From NCBI GenBank assembly GCA_025345505.1, contig JANVCC010000064.1, positions 5,131,693 through 5,195,692 on the forward strand: 64,000 nt of DNA, given 5' to 3'. Both the position numbers and the translations under genes were made by a program. This DNA comes from Todiramphus chloris collaris. Taxonomy: Eukaryota > Chordata > Aves > Coraciiformes > Alcedinidae. The notes below the pieces were generated by a model, which made no database searches, had not been told where the DNA came from, and saw only the letters and a list, made by a program, of their open reading frames with translations. Below, piece after piece: positions 44,425 through 64,000 of this stretch (position 1 is the first letter of the stretch; every line of letters starts with the position of its first letter).

Positions 44425-64000
<19,576 letters not shown>

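Overview
The window is vertebrate nuclear DNA, almost certainly from a bird. It has split genes with GT-AG introns, a GC-rich and compact first half like an avian microchromosome, and no operon structure. Four genes are recognisable from their conceptual proteins: C1QTNF5 (+), RNF26 (-), MCAM (+) and CBL (-). Their order matches human 11q23.3, which in chicken corresponds, as I recall, to chromosome 24. A fifth, unrecognised small gene encoding an IQ-motif protein lies between MCAM and CBL.

Layout. About 1-1800 has no recognisable coding sequence apart from a candidate C1QTNF5 leader exon. C1QTNF5 (coding 1807-3110, two coding exons, 243 aa) ends at a poly(A) signal near 3660. Bases 3700-9680 hold a 10-bp minisatellite, a MEF2/TEAD-like motif cluster, an isolated TATA motif and probably the RNF26 3' UTR. 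RNF26 is one uninterrupted coding exon (9686-11134, minus, 482 aa) with a CpG-rich promoter. About 9 kb without genes separates it from MCAM. MCAM (16 coding exons, 20506-30289, 619 aa) has a canonical CRE just upstream and a poly(A) signal at 31711. The small IQ gene (four coding exons, 34016-36522, 111 aa) follows in the same orientation, with a poly(A) signal at 37666. CBL runs on the minus strand: exons 3-16 are present (59996 down to 44425), followed by a long 3' UTR to about 40145. CBL exons 1 and 2 lie beyond base 64000.

The genes are neighbours by ancient synteny and not by a shared pathway. C1QTNF5 is a secreted C1q/TNF protein. RNF26 is an ER-membrane E3 ligase. MCAM is a five-Ig-domain adhesion receptor. 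CBL is a RING E3 ligase and adaptor for tyrosine kinases.

The most interesting signals are: (1) the unrecognised IQ gene, whose C-terminus resembles PCP4/PCP4L1 and which may be a third member of that family; (2) a 22-bp tandem repeat that duplicates the CBL exon 11 splice donor at least five times; (3) an in-frame 18-nt microexon and a frame-shifting tail exon in MCAM. Two 10-N gaps (25667-25676 and 50246-50255) both fall inside tandem repeats, so copy number there is unknown.
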